64,000 nt of DNA, taken from Cognatiluteimonas telluris (GTDB lineage: Bacteria; Pseudomonadota; Gammaproteobacteria; Xanthomonadales; Xanthomonadaceae). The stretch spans positions 1 to 64,000 of the forward strand of contig NZ_JAANOY010000005.1 of assembly GCF_011320095.1 (NCBI RefSeq), in the 5' to 3' direction. The position numbers and the translations under genes were made by a program. The stretch's first letter is position 1, and the number at the start of each line of letters is the position of its first letter. Below are positions 46,214 to 55,800 of this stretch, piece after piece. Below the pieces are notes generated by a model. That model did no database searches. It was not told the DNA's origin and worked only from the letters and a program-made list of their open reading frames with translations.

Positions 46214-46747
46214 TCAGGGTTTGACCGGCGGTTCCGGCGTCGAGGATGCCGGCTCGGTGGCAGGTGGCACGGCGTCGTTCGCCGGGGCGGCGACGGAAGC
46301 CCCCGCGCCACGCGCCACGCGCACGCCACGCGACTTCATCCACGCGCTGAATTCATCGGCCGTCATCTTCTTGCCGTTCTGGCTCATGTTGAATCGCCAC
46401 GGCGTGTTGTCGAACTGCGTGCGCGGCTTGTAGGCCGCCGGATCGTTCGGATTGACTGCCCCGGGTGCCGGCGTCGCGTTGGCCACCTGGCTGCAGCCTT
46501 CGATGCGGATGCGCAACAGGACTTCGTCCACCGATTCGTTGGCGGCCGTGTTTTGCGAGAGCACGCCATTGGGCGCGCCCAGCAGGCTGTCGACCGCGGC
46601 AAGCTCACTGGAGACCGGTGCCAGCAACGTCGGGCGCAGCGGCTCGACCGGATTGGGCGCGGGGCAGGTGGACGCCAGCGCCAATCCCGACAAGGGGAAC
46701 GTGGCGACCACCAGCATTGAAAGACGAAGCGACTGCATCGCGCGCAT
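46214..46747 (-). CDS. Exported hypothetical protein
   Basis: A 177-residue protein with no recognised family. The signal peptide is MRAMQSLRLSMLVVATFPLS with GLALAS. The mature part has two cysteines (STCPAPNP and EGCSQVANA) and a modest helical centre (FNMSQNGKKMTADEFSAWMK) followed by a Pro/Ala-rich tail with PATEPASSTPEPPVKP. It lies between the pseudouridine synthase and ompA. GGAAA precedes the ATG at 46747; upstream in-frame residues are not convincing. Confidence 0.68.
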   Translation of the reverse strand: MRAMQSLRLSMLVVATFPLSGLALASTCPAPNPVEPLRPTLLAPVSSELAAVDSLLGAPNGVLSQNTAANESVDEVLLRIRIEGCSQVANATPAPGAVNPNDPAAYKPRTQFDNTPWRFNMSQNGKKMTADEFSAWMKSRGVRVARGAGASVAAPANDAVPPATEPASSTPEPPVKP

Positions 46748-46905
46748 GGTGGATTTCCCGCCTGCAATATCGATGTTTCGAGTGTAGGTGGCGACACCGC
46801 GGGCGACAAGCGCAACCTCATGGATGCCGTTGCTGAATGCGTTCGAACGTGAATGGCGACCTGCCCAAGTGCCCCGGGTCGGACCACCGCAACCGTCGCA
46901 AAAAG

Positions 46906-46932
46906 AAAAGCCCGGCACGAGGCCGGGCTTTT
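46906..46932. terminator. Rho-independent terminator for ompA
   Basis: AAAAGCCCGGC and GCCGGGCTTTT form an 11-bp stem around ACGAG. On the minus strand it is followed by TTTTCTTTTTG, so it terminates the ompA gene, which ends at 46971. The plus-strand side also has a short T run. Confidence 0.9.
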
Positions 46933-46970
46933 CCGTGTTGCTGGAGCAGTCGCTCCGGCGAAACGTCCGC

Positions 46971-48116
46971 TTACTGGTTCTGGACGTTCAGCTCGGTACG
47001 ACGGTTCTGCGCGCGGCCTTCCGGATTGTCCGAACCATCCGGGTTGGTGTTCGGCGCGATCGGACGGCTCTCGCCGTAACCGGTCGGACCGACCAGGCGA
47101 CCGGCGTCGACGCCGTTGCTGGTCAGGTAGTCGTACACCGTCTTGGCGCGACGCTCCGACAGGGTCTGGTTGTAGGCGTCCGAACCGATCGAGTCGGTGT
47201 GACCGGCCACTTCAACCTTCAGGTCGGGATAACGCTTCAGGATCTCGATCGCCTCGTTGAGGATCGACACCGCGTCAGGACGCAGGGTCGCCTTGTCGAA
47301 GTCGAAGTTGACACCCTTCAGGTCGATCGACACCGGCACCGGGCAGCCGTCCGGACCGATGGTCTGGCCAGCCTGCGAACCGGGGCACTTGTCGTCGCAG
47401 TTGTTGACGCCGTCACCGTCGTCGTCCATGTCGGTGCAGTTCGGTGCCACCGGAGCCGGAGCGACGGGCGCCATCGGCGCGGCGCCCAGCGGGATCACGA
47501 CGCCGACCGAAGCCAGCAGGTCCACGAAACCGGACGAATTGAGGTCGTTGCCACGGGCATCGACCGCATTGCCATCGGAAGCGTAACGCGCAGCAAGCTC
47601 GGTGCGGATGCCAACCCGGCCCAGGTCACCCTGGAGGCCCACGCCGACCTTGGCCGTGACGCTGTCATCCTTGCGCTGGCCCGGGGAATCGGGGTTCGGG
47701 AAGTTGTCGAATTCTTCTTCGACACGCTCGTAGCCGACGCCAACAAGGGCATACGGGTGCCAGCTGTGATCCACGAAGAAGTGGCGGCGCACGTCAAGCG
47801 AGACCCCGTACTGGCTCCAGTTGAGGTCTTCGTTGTCGTTTTGCTTCGGGTTCTGCCAGTTCAGCTGGCCGTCGACCGACCAGTTGGGATTGATGAACTT
47901 GCCCAGGCCAACGGCGCCGAACATCGCATTTTCGGTGTTGCGGTCGTTGTCCTGGTAGTTGTAGCCGATGTCGCCGGTGACATACCAACGGCCGTCGAAG
48001 TCGCCGCTAGTCGCAGCGGCGGGGGCCGTGTCAGTCGTCGTGTCGTCCTGGGCGAACGCAACCTGCGCCACGCTCAGACCGCTCAACAATGCAACACAGA
48101 GGAGTTTCTTATTCAT
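46971..48116 (-). CDS. OmpA family outer-membrane protein
   Basis: A 381-residue major outer-membrane protein. The signal peptide is MNKKLLCVALLSGLSVAQVA. An N-terminal eight-stranded barrel (GRWYVTGDIGYNYQDNDRNT, FAAFTLE-like strands) is followed by a thrombospondin-type-3 Ca-binding linker DMDDDGDGVNNCDDKCPGSQ, then the C-terminal peptidoglycan-binding OmpA domain with NFDFDKATLRPDAVSILNE, GHTDSIGSDAYNQTLSERRA and NPEGRAQNRRTEL. It anchors the outer membrane to the cell wall. AAGGAG precedes the ATG at 48116 and a terminator follows. Confidence 0.95.
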   Translation of the reverse strand: MNKKLLCVALLSGLSVAQVAFAQDDTTTDTAPAAATSGDFDGRWYVTGDIGYNYQDNDRNTENAMFGAVGLGKFINPNWSVDGQLNWQNPKQNDNEDLNWSQYGVSLDVRRHFFVDHSWHPYALVGVGYERVEEEFDNFPNPDSPGQRKDDSVTAKVGVGLQGDLGRVGIRTELAARYASDGNAVDARGNDLNSSGFVDLLASVGVVIPLGAAPMAPVAPAPVAPNCTDMDDDGDGVNNCDDKCPGSQAGQTIGPDGCPVPVSIDLKGVNFDFDKATLRPDAVSILNEAIEILKRYPDLKVEVAGHTDSIGSDAYNQTLSERRAKTVYDYLTSNGVDAGRLVGPTGYGESRPIAPNTNPDGSDNPEGRAQNRRTELNVQNQ

Positions 48117-48277
48117 GCTCAGCTCCTTGATCAGATAAAGAAATGCGGTAAAGCGTGATTTGTGGGACGGCCTATTCATCCACGCCATCCCGAACAGACT
48201 AATGTCGGCCCCGTGAAGGACTTGTTAACGCTACCATAACAGTTGAGCTGAGGCCACCGGGCCGGCCCGCCGCAATC

Positions 48278-49729
48278 TTACACGCGATACAGATTCATGA
48301 ACTGATCGATGGGGGTCGCTTCCAGCCTGGCCGGGTCCGCCGCCAGGGCCATGATCCGGTCGACCTGCCCACCCGCCAGGTTCGCCCGCAGGGCCGCCTC
48401 GCACTTGGCCATCAGCACCGGGATGCCTTCGGCCCGGCGCTTGCGATGGCCGATCGGATAATCGATCGAGACCTTGCCGGTGCTCGAGCCGTCCTTGAAG
48501 AAGACTTCCACCGCATTGCCGATGTAACGCTTGTCGGCGTCGAAGTAGTCGCGGGTGAACTGCGGGTTCTCGCTGACGGTCATCTTCGCGCGCAGGGCGT
48601 CGATGCGCGGGTCGGCGGCGATGTCGTCGTTGTAGTCCGCGGCGGTCAGGCGGCCGAAGATCAAAGGCACCGCCACCATGTACTGGATGCAGTGATCGCG
48701 GTCGGCGTAGTTGGCCAGCGGGCCGGTCTTGTCGATGATCCGCACACCGGCTTCCTGGGTCTGGATCTCGATGCGCTCGATGTCGGCGATCCGGTCCTTG
48801 ACCAGCGGATGCAGCTGCATCGCGCATTCCACCGCCGTCTGGGCGTGGAATTCGGCCGGAAAGCTGATCTTGAACAGGACGTTCTCCATGACGTAGCTGC
48901 CGAACGGGCGCTCGAAGGCGAACGGCTTGCCGCCGAAGGCGACGTCGTAGAAGCCCCAGGTCTTGGCCGACAGCGCGCTCGGATAGCCGACCACGCCCTT
49001 GTCGGTGGCGTTGAGCGCGTGGATCACGGCGCGCCGGCAGGCATCGCCCGCGGCCCAGGACTTGCGCGGCCCGGTGTTGGGGGCATGGCGGTAGGTGCGC
49101 AGCGCCCCGTTGTCGATCCACGAGTGCGAGACGGCGTTGACCACCTGCTCCTTGCCGCCGCCGAACATCGCGGTCGCGACCGCGGTCGAGGCCAGGCGCA
49201 CCAGGATCACGTGGTCCATGCCGACGCGGTTGAAGGAATTCTGCAGTGCGTACACGCCCTGGATCTCGTGTGCCTTGATGGCCCAGGTGAGCACGTCGTG
49301 GACGGTCAGCGGCTTGCCGCCGTCACGCAGTTCGCGGCGGCTGAGGTAATCGGCGACGGCCAGGATGGTGCCGAGGTTGTCCGACGGATGGCCCCATTCG
49401 GCGGCGAGCCAGGTGTCGTTGAAATCCAGCCAGCGCACCTGGGTGCCGATGTTGAAGGCGGCCTGGGCCGGGTCGAGCTCGAAGTTGGTGCCGGGCACGG
49501 TCGCGCCGCCAGGCAGGATCGCACCGGGGACGAGCGGGCCGAGGTGCTTGACGCAATCCGGGAATTTCATCGCCAGCATTGCGCAGGCCAGTGAGTCGAG
49601 CAGCATGTAGCGGGCGGTGTCGTAGGCCTCCTGCGAGTCGATCCGGTAATCGACCACGTAGTCGGCGATGTCGACCATCGGCTGGTCGGGCTGCGGGCGG
49701 GCGGCGGAACGGACGTCGAAGTGGCTCAT
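48278..49729 (-). CDS. prpD: 2-methylcitrate dehydratase, PrpD family
   Basis: Dehydrates 2-methylcitrate to 2-methyl-cis-aconitate in propionate degradation. The 483-residue protein is typical in length and content: RYMLLDSLACAMLAMKFPDC, VRWLDFNDTWLAAEWGHPSDN, the catalytic-looking SHSWIDNGALRTYRHAPNTG and YPSALSAKTWGFYDVAFGGK. prpB and prpC lie 3-5 kb away on the same strand and acnD or prpF is not present, so this cell probably uses PrpD plus a housekeeping aconitase. ATG at 49729. It is 293 nt from the divergent extradiol dioxygenase gene. Confidence 0.93.
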   Translation of the reverse strand: MSHFDVRSAARPQPDQPMVDIADYVVDYRIDSQEAYDTARYMLLDSLACAMLAMKFPDCVKHLGPLVPGAILPGGATVPGTNFELDPAQAAFNIGTQVRWLDFNDTWLAAEWGHPSDNLGTILAVADYLSRRELRDGGKPLTVHDVLTWAIKAHEIQGVYALQNSFNRVGMDHVILVRLASTAVATAMFGGGKEQVVNAVSHSWIDNGALRTYRHAPNTGPRKSWAAGDACRRAVIHALNATDKGVVGYPSALSAKTWGFYDVAFGGKPFAFERPFGSYVMENVLFKISFPAEFHAQTAVECAMQLHPLVKDRIADIERIEIQTQEAGVRIIDKTGPLANYADRDHCIQYMVAVPLIFGRLTAADYNDDIAADPRIDALRAKMTVSENPQFTRDYFDADKRYIGNAVEVFFKDGSSTGKVSIDYPIGHRKRRAEGIPVLMAKCEAALRANLAGGQVDRIMALAADPARLEATPIDQFMNLYRV

Positions 49730-50022
49730 GGGGGCTGCCGGATGGGGTAGCCGGGTATTTTGCCGCGTTGCGCGGTGGGTAGCGAACGCAGCTTGGCCTG
49801 GCTCCCGGCCATCGATCGGCTGGGGGTGGCCGGAGCGGGTGGCGCGCTGGGCCGCAGCCTCCGGCATGCGGTGCGTAGTCATCCGCATGGACACCCTGCG
49901 CGACGCCGATGGCCAGTGGTCGTGCGCAGCAACGAGGCGCGACTGGCGCCTGCAGGCATTGCCGCCCCGGTCGGGCCACCCTTCGGTATTGCATTCGCAC
50001 GCCGCGGCGCCATCGTGAGCGC

Positions 50023-50808
50023 ATGAACACGTCGCGCTTGCCTTCCCTCTTCCTTTCCCACGGCTCGCCGATGCTGGCGATCGAGGACTCGCCGGCTGGG
50101 CGCTTTCTTGATCGCCTGGGCGGGCAACTGCCGAGGCCGCGGGCGGTCGTCATCGCGTCGGCCCACTTCATGGCACCGCAGCCGGTGGTCGGCGCGGCGC
50201 CGCACCCGGCGACGATCCACGATTTCCGCGGCTTCCCCGAGCCGCTGTACCGGATCGACTATCCCGCGCCCGGGGACCCGGGCCTCGCGCGGGCCGTCGC
50301 TGAGCTGCTGGGCGATGCCGGGCTGCCGGCGACCTTGCGCCTGGACCAGGGACTGGACCATGGCGCCTGGGTGCCGCTGCGGCGGATGTATCCCGATGCC
50401 AGCCTGCCGGTCGTACCGGTTTCGGTCGATCCCGGAGACGCCGCCCACCACCTCGCCATCGGCCGGGCCTTGGCGCCGCTACGCGAGGATGGCGTGCTGG
50501 TGATCGGCTCGGGCGGCTTCGTCCACAACCTTGGCGACCTGGAATGGACGGACCGCGAGGCCCCGGTTCCCGCCTGGGCGGCGGCGTTCTCCGGCTGGAT
50601 GCGCGAACGGCTCGCCGCCGGCGACACCGGCGCGCTGCTGGATTGGGAACGCTTGGCGCCGCACGCACGGCGGGCGCACCCGACGGTCGAACATTTCATG
50701 CCGCTGTTCGTCGCGCTGGGTGCGGCGGGGCCGCAGGCGTCGGTCCGGCAACTGCATGCGTCTGCCGAATTCGGTTCGCTTGCGCTGGACGCTTTCGCGT
50801 TTGCCTGA
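50023..50808 (+). CDS. 4,5-DOPA dioxygenase extradiol family (YgiD-like)
   Basis: A 261-residue class III extradiol ring-cleavage dioxygenase of the LigB fold. It starts RLPSLFLSHGSPMLAIEDSP with a metal-binding His, continues ASAHFMAPQPVVGAAPHP (a second ligand region) and ends VLVIGSGGFVHNLGDLEW with a conserved His. E. coli YgiD and plant DODA cleave DOPA. Zinc or iron dependence in bacteria is debated. It begins at the ATG at 50023. The upstream 290 nt contain nothing I recognise. Confidence 0.9.
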   Translation: MNTSRLPSLFLSHGSPMLAIEDSPAGRFLDRLGGQLPRPRAVVIASAHFMAPQPVVGAAPHPATIHDFRGFPEPLYRIDYPAPGDPGLARAVAELLGDAGLPATLRLDQGLDHGAWVPLRRMYPDASLPVVPVSVDPGDAAHHLAIGRALAPLREDGVLVIGSGGFVHNLGDLEWTDREAPVPAWAAAFSGWMRERLAAGDTGALLDWERLAPHARRAHPTVEHFMPLFVALGAAGPQASVRQLHASAEFGSLALDAFAFA

Positions 50809-51088
50809 GCCCCTTGGCGCAATGCAGCGCCAATGAAATCAACAGCTTCCTGAATCCCATTCAGCTGGCGTTGGGCTTTGCGCCGTTAGGGTGCGCGCAC
50901 TTTCGGAGTGCCTGAATAGGCAACCCACCGGCGCTGCCCGCACTTCCGCGGGATTTGCGGCGCCCGGGCTCAAGGCCGCCGCAGAGCTGCCGCCCTCCCC
51001 AGTACGCCATCCCGGATCGTGAATGCACGCCCCGCCCACATCGGCGACGGCAGCATCGCGGCCCGGCGCAACGGAGCAAGGAGTCGCC

Positions 51089-51547
51089 ATGAAACTGGCC
51101 TGGATCCTCTGGCTGGCGCACGTGTTGCCCCAGCCGGCCGCCGATTCGCTGTGCCTGAGCACCACCGTCTACCTCGAAGCGCGCGACCAGTCGGTCCGTG
51201 GACAGGAAGCGGTGGCCGAAGTCGCCCTGCGCCGGCTGGACAGCGGCCTGTACGGGCAGAACCTGTGCGAGGTCGTGACGGCGCGCCGGCAGTTCGCGCC
51301 GTCGCTGGTCTCGCCGAACACCAACCTCGCCAACCCGCGCGCCTGGGCGATGGCGGTGGACGTGGCCCTGGATTCGGAACGCAACTGGGCCCTGCCGCCC
51401 GGGCAGCGCCACGAGATCGTGCCGGGTGCGAGCCACTTCGCCGCCACCGCGATCGCGTCGCCCAGCTGGCGCAACGCCTACCAGGTGGCGACCATCGGCG
51501 ACCATACCTTCTACCGCGTGCAGAATCTCAAGCCGCATAAATCGTGA
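51089..51547 (+). CDS. SleB-like cell wall hydrolase
   Basis: A 152-residue hydrolase of the SleB/CwlJ (Hydrolase_2) family, cutting peptidoglycan as a lytic transglycosylase. The key residues sit in LSTTVYLEARDQSVRGQEAV, with Glu30 as the catalytic acid and the conserved (Y/I)xEAR...G pattern. Downstream AVTARRQFAPSLVS and VPGASHFAATA support the fold. The N-terminal MKLAWILWLAHVLPQPAA works as a signal peptide. AAGGAG precedes the ATG at 51089. The spore-type name reflects homology only. Confidence 0.87.
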   Translation: MKLAWILWLAHVLPQPAADSLCLSTTVYLEARDQSVRGQEAVAEVALRRLDSGLYGQNLCEVVTARRQFAPSLVSPNTNLANPRAWAMAVDVALDSERNWALPPGQRHEIVPGASHFAATAIASPSWRNAYQVATIGDHTFYRVQNLKPHKS

Positions 51548-51628
51548 CGCTCCGTTGCGCGGGGCGTGATTGATGCATTGATGGCCTGGCGCACATAGTC
51601 GCCTCCTCGTCGATTCGCGGAGGCATCC

Positions 51629-52240
51629 ATGAAGCTTTACTACTCGCCCGGCGCCTGCTCGCTGGCCGATCACATCGCGCTGGAATGGACCGGGCAGCCC
51701 TATGAGGCCCGGCGCATGTCGGGCGATGATCGCCGCTCGCCCGGGTACCTCGCGCTGAACCCCGCCGGCGCGGTGCCCGTGCTGGAAGACGGCGGCTGGG
51801 CACTGACCCAGAACTCCGCGATCCTCAATTACATCGTCGACAAGTACCCGCAGGCGGCGCTGGGCGGCGACGGCACGCCTCGCAGCCGCGCCGAGGTCAA
51901 CCGCTGGCTGGGGTTCCTCAACTCGGACGTCCACCCGGCGTTCAAGCCGCTGTTCGGCGCCACCCGCTATCTCGAGGATGCCCTGACCGTCGCCAGGACC
52001 CAGGCGCATGCCCGGGCCCAGCTGCGCGGGTTGTTCGCACGCGCAGACCAGCAACTGCTGGGGCGGGAGTTCATCGCCGGTCCGCGCTCGATCGCCGATC
52101 CGTATCTGTTCGTCGTCACGCGATGGGCGAAAGCCAGCGGCGTGGACCTGACGGGATTCGACAACCTCGAGCGTCATTTCCACCGCATGGGCGAGGATCC
52201 GGCCGTGCGCCGGGTGCTGGCGGACGAAGGCCTGGACTGA
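51629..52240 (+). CDS. gstA: Glutathione S-transferase, GstA-like (beta class)
   Basis: A 203-residue transferase of the bacterial beta class. The N-terminus MKLYYSPGACSLADHIALEW contains the class signature YYSPGACSL with the catalytic cysteine, followed by NPAGAVPVLEDGGWALTQNS (cis-Pro) and AILNYIVDKY. The helical domain has FIAGPRSIADPYLFVVTRWA. Beta-class enzymes bind glutathione through a mixed disulphide with the cysteine. Repeats lie directly behind the gene, then a terminator shared with prpC. Confidence 0.92.
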   Translation: MKLYYSPGACSLADHIALEWTGQPYEARRMSGDDRRSPGYLALNPAGAVPVLEDGGWALTQNSAILNYIVDKYPQAALGGDGTPRSRAEVNRWLGFLNSDVHPAFKPLFGATRYLEDALTVARTQAHARAQLRGLFARADQQLLGREFIAGPRSIADPYLFVVTRWAKASGVDLTGFDNLERHFHRMGEDPAVRRVLADEGLD

Positions 52241-52262
52241 CAGGCCATGCTGGCAGGCTCTT

Positions 52263-52356
52263 CGTAGGAGCGGCTTCGGCGCGAGCGCTGTCCTGCATCT
52301 GCAGGAACGCCCACGGTGACGTCGCCGGAGAAGCGCTCGCGGCTGAAGCCGCGCCT
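52263..52356. repeat. Two family-D palindromes after the glutathione transferase
   Basis: CGTAGGAGCGGCTTCGGCGC with GAGCG (52263-52288) and GCTCGCGGCTGAAGCCGCGC with CT (52335-52356), in opposite orientation. The 40 nt between them have no gene. Confidence 0.8.
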
Positions 52357-52377
52357 GCCGATGGCGGCAGCTCCCCC

Positions 52378-52413
52378 AAGAAGAAGGCCGCGCAATTGCG
52401 CGGCCTTCTTCTT
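52378..52413. terminator. Bidirectional terminator between gst and prpC
   Basis: A near-perfect palindrome of AAGAAGAAGGCCGCGC and GCGCGGCCTTCTTCTT around AATT. It separates the convergent ends of the glutathione transferase and prpC genes. Confidence 0.85.
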
Positions 52414-52426
52414 GCGACGGGATCGC

Positions 52427-53581
52427 TCAGCCGCGCTTGTCGACCGGCACGTACTCACGATCCTCGGGGCCGACGTAGGTCGCGCTCGGGCGGATGATCT
52501 TGCCGTCCTCGCGCTGCTCGATCACGTGCGCGCTCCAGCCCGAGGTGCGGGCGATGACGAACAACGGCGTGAACATCGGCGTCGGGATCCCCATCATGTG
52601 GTACGCGCTGGCGCTGTACCAGTCGAGGTTGGGGAACATCTTCTTGGTGTCCATCATCAGCTTCTCGATGCGCTCGGACACATCGAACAGCACCTGGTTG
52701 CCGCCTTCGCGGCAAAGCTTGCGCGACAGCTCCTTGATGATCGGGTTGCGCGGATCGCCGATGGTGTACACGGGGTGACCGAAGCCGATGACGATTTCCT
52801 TGCGCTCCATGCGCGCGCGAATGTCGGCTTCGGCTTCGTCGGGGGTCGCGTAGCGGGAGATGATGTCCATCGCCACTTCGTTGGCGCCGCCGTGCTTGGG
52901 CCCGCGCAGCGCGCCGATCGCGCCGGTGATGCAGGAATGGATGTCGCTGCCCGTTCCGGCGATCACGCGCGCGGTGAAGGTCGACGCATTGAATTCATGC
53001 TCGGCGTAGAGCACCAGCGACTTGTCCAGCGCCTCGGCGTGCAGCGCGCTCGGCGGCTCGCCGTGCAGCAGGTGCAGGAAATGCGCGGCGATCGAGTCGT
53101 CGTCGGTCTCGCAATCGATCCGCCGCCCGTTGCGGGTGAAGTGCCACCAGTACAGCAGCATCGAGCCGAAGCTCGCCATCAGCTTGTCGGCGATGTCGCG
53201 CGCTTCGCTGGCCGGGTGGGTGTCGCGCTCGGGCAGCACCGTGCCCAGCACCGAGCAGCCGGTGCGCAGCACATCCATCGGGTGGGCGTTGGCCGGGACC
53301 AGCTCCAGCGCTTCGGCCACGATCACCGGCAGGCCGCGCAGGCGCTTGAGCTTGGTGCGGTAGGCGGCCAGCTGCGATGCGGTCGGCAGCGTGCCGTGCA
53401 CGAGCAGGTGCGCGACTTCCTCGAACGAGGATTTCGTTGCCAGGTCCTTGATGTCGTAGCCGCGGTAATGCAGGTCGTTGCCGCTGCGGCCGACGGTGCA
53501 CAGCGCGGTATTGCCGGCCGGCGTGCCGCTCAGCGCGACGGACTTCTTTGCTTTGGCCGGAGCCGGATTGGTGTCGCTCAT
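52427..53581 (-). CDS. prpC: 2-methylcitrate synthase
   Basis: Condenses propionyl-CoA with oxaloacetate. The 384-residue protein belongs to the type II citrate-synthase fold used for Prp[21 protein letters not shown], the catalytic histidine regions [15 protein letters not shown] and [20 protein letters not shown], and [20 protein letters not shown]. The usual close relative is citrate synthase; the YRGYDIKDL and position next to prpB argue for methylcitrate. ATG at 53581 with GAAGGAAG upstream; an upstream in-frame ATG adds seven residues. 80 nt after prpB. Confidence 0.94.
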   Translation of the reverse strand: MSDTNPAPAKAKKSVALSGTPAGNTALCTVGRSGNDLHYRGYDIKDLATKSSFEEVAHLLVHGTLPTASQLAAYRTKLKRLRGLPVIVAEALELVPANAHPMDVLRTGCSVLGTVLPERDTHPASEARDIADKLMASFGSMLLYWWHFTRNGRRIDCETDDDSIAAHFLHLLHGEPPSALHAEALDKSLVLYAEHEFNASTFTARVIAGTGSDIHSCITGAIGALRGPKHGGANEVAMDIISRYATPDEAEADIRARMERKEIVIGFGHPVYTIGDPRNPIIKELSRKLCREGGNQVLFDVSERIEKLMMDTKKMFPNLDWYSASAYHMMGIPTPMFTPLFVIARTSGWSAHVIEQREDGKIIRPSATYVGPEDREYVPVDKRG

Positions 53582-53661
53582 GCTGGTTCTTCCTTCGCTC
53601 ATGGGCCGGCGGGCAAGCCCGTCGCCTGCAATCCCGGCCGGGCGACGCGCCCGGCCAACGG

Positions 53662-54540
53662 TTACTTGCCTGAAAACAGGGCGTCGAGCTTCTGCTCGTA
53701 GCCGTGGTAGCCGAGGAAATCGTAGAGCTCCTCGCGCGTCTGCAGCTGGTCGATGATGTGCTTCTGGGTGCCCTGGCTGCGCACGGCCTGGTAGAAATTC
53801 AACGCCGCCTTGTTCATCGCCCGATAGGCGCCGCAGCAGTACAGCGCGATGTCGACCTTCGCCTCGCGCAGCTCATCCACGGTGAAGAAGGGCGTGCTGC
53901 CGAACTCGGTCAGGTTGGCCAGGACCGGAACCTTCACCGCGGCCTTGAAGCGGCGGTAGTCGTCCAGCGTCTTCATGGCTTCGGGGAAGATCATGTCGGC
54001 ACCCGCCTCGACATAGGCGCAGGCGCGATCGATCGCCGAATCGATGCCCTCCACCGCCGCGGCGTCGGTGCGCGCCATGATCACGAAGCCGGCATCGGTG
54101 CGGGCATCGACGGCGGTCTTCACCCGATCGACCATTTCGTCCTTCGTCACCACTTCCTTGCCGGGCCGGTGGCCGCAACGTTTCTGGCCGACCTGGTCCT
54201 CCATGTGCACCGCGGCGACGCCGATGCGCTCGAAGTTTCGGATGGTGCGCGCGATGTTGAACGCCCCCCCCCAGCCGGTATCGATATCCACCAGCAACGG
54301 CATCTGCGTTGCCTCGACGATCCGGCGTGCATCGGTGAGCACGTCTTCCATCGTGCTGATGCCCAGGTCCGGCATGCCGAGGGAGTTGGCGGCGACGCCG
54401 CCGCCGGACAGGTACAGCGCCTTGTAGCCGACGCGCTTGGCCATCAATCCGGCATAGGCGGTGATCGCGCCCATGACCTGGAGCGGCGATTCGGCGGCGA
54501 CGGCATTGCGGAAATGCGTACCGGCAGACAGTTGGGACAT
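53662..54540 (-). CDS. prpB: Methylisocitrate lyase
   Basis: Splits 2-methylisocitrate into pyruvate and succinate. The 292-residue (beta/alpha)8 isocitrate-lyase-superfamily protein shows [40 protein letters not shown] and the catalytic loop [20 protein letters not shown] with the conserved Cys. Ahead of prpC in the same direction. GGGAG lies upstream of the ATG. Completes a methylcitrate pathway with PrpC and PrpD from this window. Confidence 0.96.
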   Translation of the reverse strand: MSQLSAGTHFRNAVAAESPLQVMGAITAYAGLMAKRVGYKALYLSGGGVAANSLGMPDLGISTMEDVLTDARRIVEATQMPLLVDIDTGWGGAFNIARTIRNFERIGVAAVHMEDQVGQKRCGHRPGKEVVTKDEMVDRVKTAVDARTDAGFVIMARTDAAAVEGIDSAIDRACAYVEAGADMIFPEAMKTLDDYRRFKAAVKVPVLANLTEFGSTPFFTVDELREAKVDIALYCCGAYRAMNKAALNFYQAVRSQGTQKHIIDQLQTREELYDFLGYHGYEQKLDALFSGK

Positions 54541-54562
54541 GACACTCCCCCGTATCTCGAAC

Positions 54563-54625
54563 CGTCATCCCCGCGGAGGCGGGGATGACGAGCCAAACTG
54601 GACTCCCGCCTGCGCGGGAATGGCG
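54563..54625. repeat. Two palindromes (family E) between prpB and mdh
   Basis: CGTCATCCCCGCGGAGGCGG followed by GGATGACG (54563-54590), and CCCGCCTGCGCGGGAATGGC with GGG (54604-54625). The first is a good hairpin with 10-bp arms. Both lie in the 126-nt gap between the mdh and prpB genes. Confidence 0.8.
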
Positions 54626-54666
54626 GGCCAAAACGACGAAGGCGACGCGGGTCGCCTTCGAACGGG

Positions 54667-55650
54667 TTACAGCAGGTGCGCCACGCCCGCGCGCTCTTCC
54701 TCGAGCTCGGCCAGGGTCTTGTCCATCCGCTCGCGGCTGAAGGCGTCGATCGGCAGGTCGGCGATGCGGGTGTATTCGCCGTTGGCGGTGGTCACCGGCA
54801 CCCCGTAGATGACGCCTTCGGGAATGCCGTAGCTGCCATCGGACGGCACGCCCATCGTCACCCACTTGCCGCCGGTGCCGAGCACCCAGTCGTGGATGTG
54901 GTCGATGGCGGCATTGGCAGCCGAGGCGGCCGACGACAATCCGCGCGCTTCGATGATCGCGGCGCCGCGCTTGCCGACCGTGGGGATGAACACGTTCGCG
55001 TTCCAGTCCGGGTCGTTGATCGTGTCCTGGAGCGACTTGCCGTTGGCGGTCGCGAAACGGTAGTCCGGGTACATCGTCGGCGAGTGGTTGCCCCACACGA
55101 CCAGCTTGTCGATGTCGGCGACGGCCACGCCGGCCTTGGACGCCAGCTGCGACAGCGCGCGGTTATGGTCCAGGCGCAGCATCGCGGTGAAGTTCTTCGC
55201 CGGCAGCGACGGCGCGGACTTCATCGCGATGTAGGCGTTGGTGTTGGCCGGGTTACCGACCACGAGGACCTTGACGTCGCGCGAGGCGACGTCGTTCAGC
55301 GCCTTGCCCTGCTCGGTGAAGATCTTGGCGTTCTCCAGCAACAGGTCCTTGCGCTCCATGCCCGGGCCGCGCGGACGTGCGCCGACCAGCATCGCGATGT
55401 CCGCATCCTTGAACGCGACGCGTGGGTCATCTGTGCCGACCATGCCGGCGAGCAGCGGGAACGCGCAGTCCTCCAGCTCCATCATCACGCCCTTGAGCGC
55501 GGCTTGGGCTTTCTCCAGCGGCAGCTCGAGCATCTGCAGGATGACCGGCTGGTCCTTGCCGAGCATCTCGCCCGAAGCAATGCGGAACAGCAACGCGTAA
55601 CCGATCTGGCCGGCCGCGCCGGTGACGGCAACTCGGAGGGGTGACTTCAT
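54667..55650 (-). CDS. mdh: Malate dehydrogenase
   Basis: Oxidises malate to oxaloacetate with NAD in the citric acid cycle. The 327-residue enzyme starts [20 protein letters not shown], a glycine-rich NAD loop, and has [38 protein letters not shown] (active-site region) and [16 protein letters not shown] with the catalytic His. This is the cytosolic, type 2 (MDH-like, non-lactate) form. AGGAG precedes the ATG at 55650. A REP pair flanks it upstream. Confidence 0.96.
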   Translation of the reverse strand: MKSPLRVAVTGAAGQIGYALLFRIASGEMLGKDQPVILQMLELPLEKAQAALKGVMMELEDCAFPLLAGMVGTDDPRVAFKDADIAMLVGARPRGPGMERKDLLLENAKIFTEQGKALNDVASRDVKVLVVGNPANTNAYIAMKSAPSLPAKNFTAMLRLDHNRALSQLASKAGVAVADIDKLVVWGNHSPTMYPDYRFATANGKSLQDTINDPDWNANVFIPTVGKRGAAIIEARGLSSAASAANAAIDHIHDWVLGTGGKWVTMGVPSDGSYGIPEGVIYGVPVTTANGEYTRIADLPIDAFSRERMDKTLAELEEERAGVAHLL

Positions 55651-55661
55651 CGTGGGCTCCT

Positions 55662-55800
55662 GTAGGGCGGGTCTTGACCCGCCAACGCTAGTCAAAGGAT
55701 GGAATGGAGGGCGACCCACCGACTCGCACGTGCGGGGAGCGGGTCGATTCGCCAACGGGCGTTCATGGCGACGCCATGGCGGGTCAAGACCCGCCCTACG
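55662..55800. repeat. Inverted pair of family-A REPs between mdh and the aminotransferase
   Basis: GTAGGGCGGGTCTTGACCCG with CC (55662-55683) and GGCGGGTCAAGACCCGCCCT with ACG (55778-55800), mirror images of each other about 95 nt apart. The right copy provides the stop codon of the aminotransferase gene. Together they could form a long stem in a read-through transcript. Confidence 0.85.

Noticed and set aside
49323-50171. Minus-strand frame upstream of prpD
   Set aside because: It overlaps the prpD N-terminus and the divergent dioxygenase gene, without motifs; the 293-nt gap appears non-coding.
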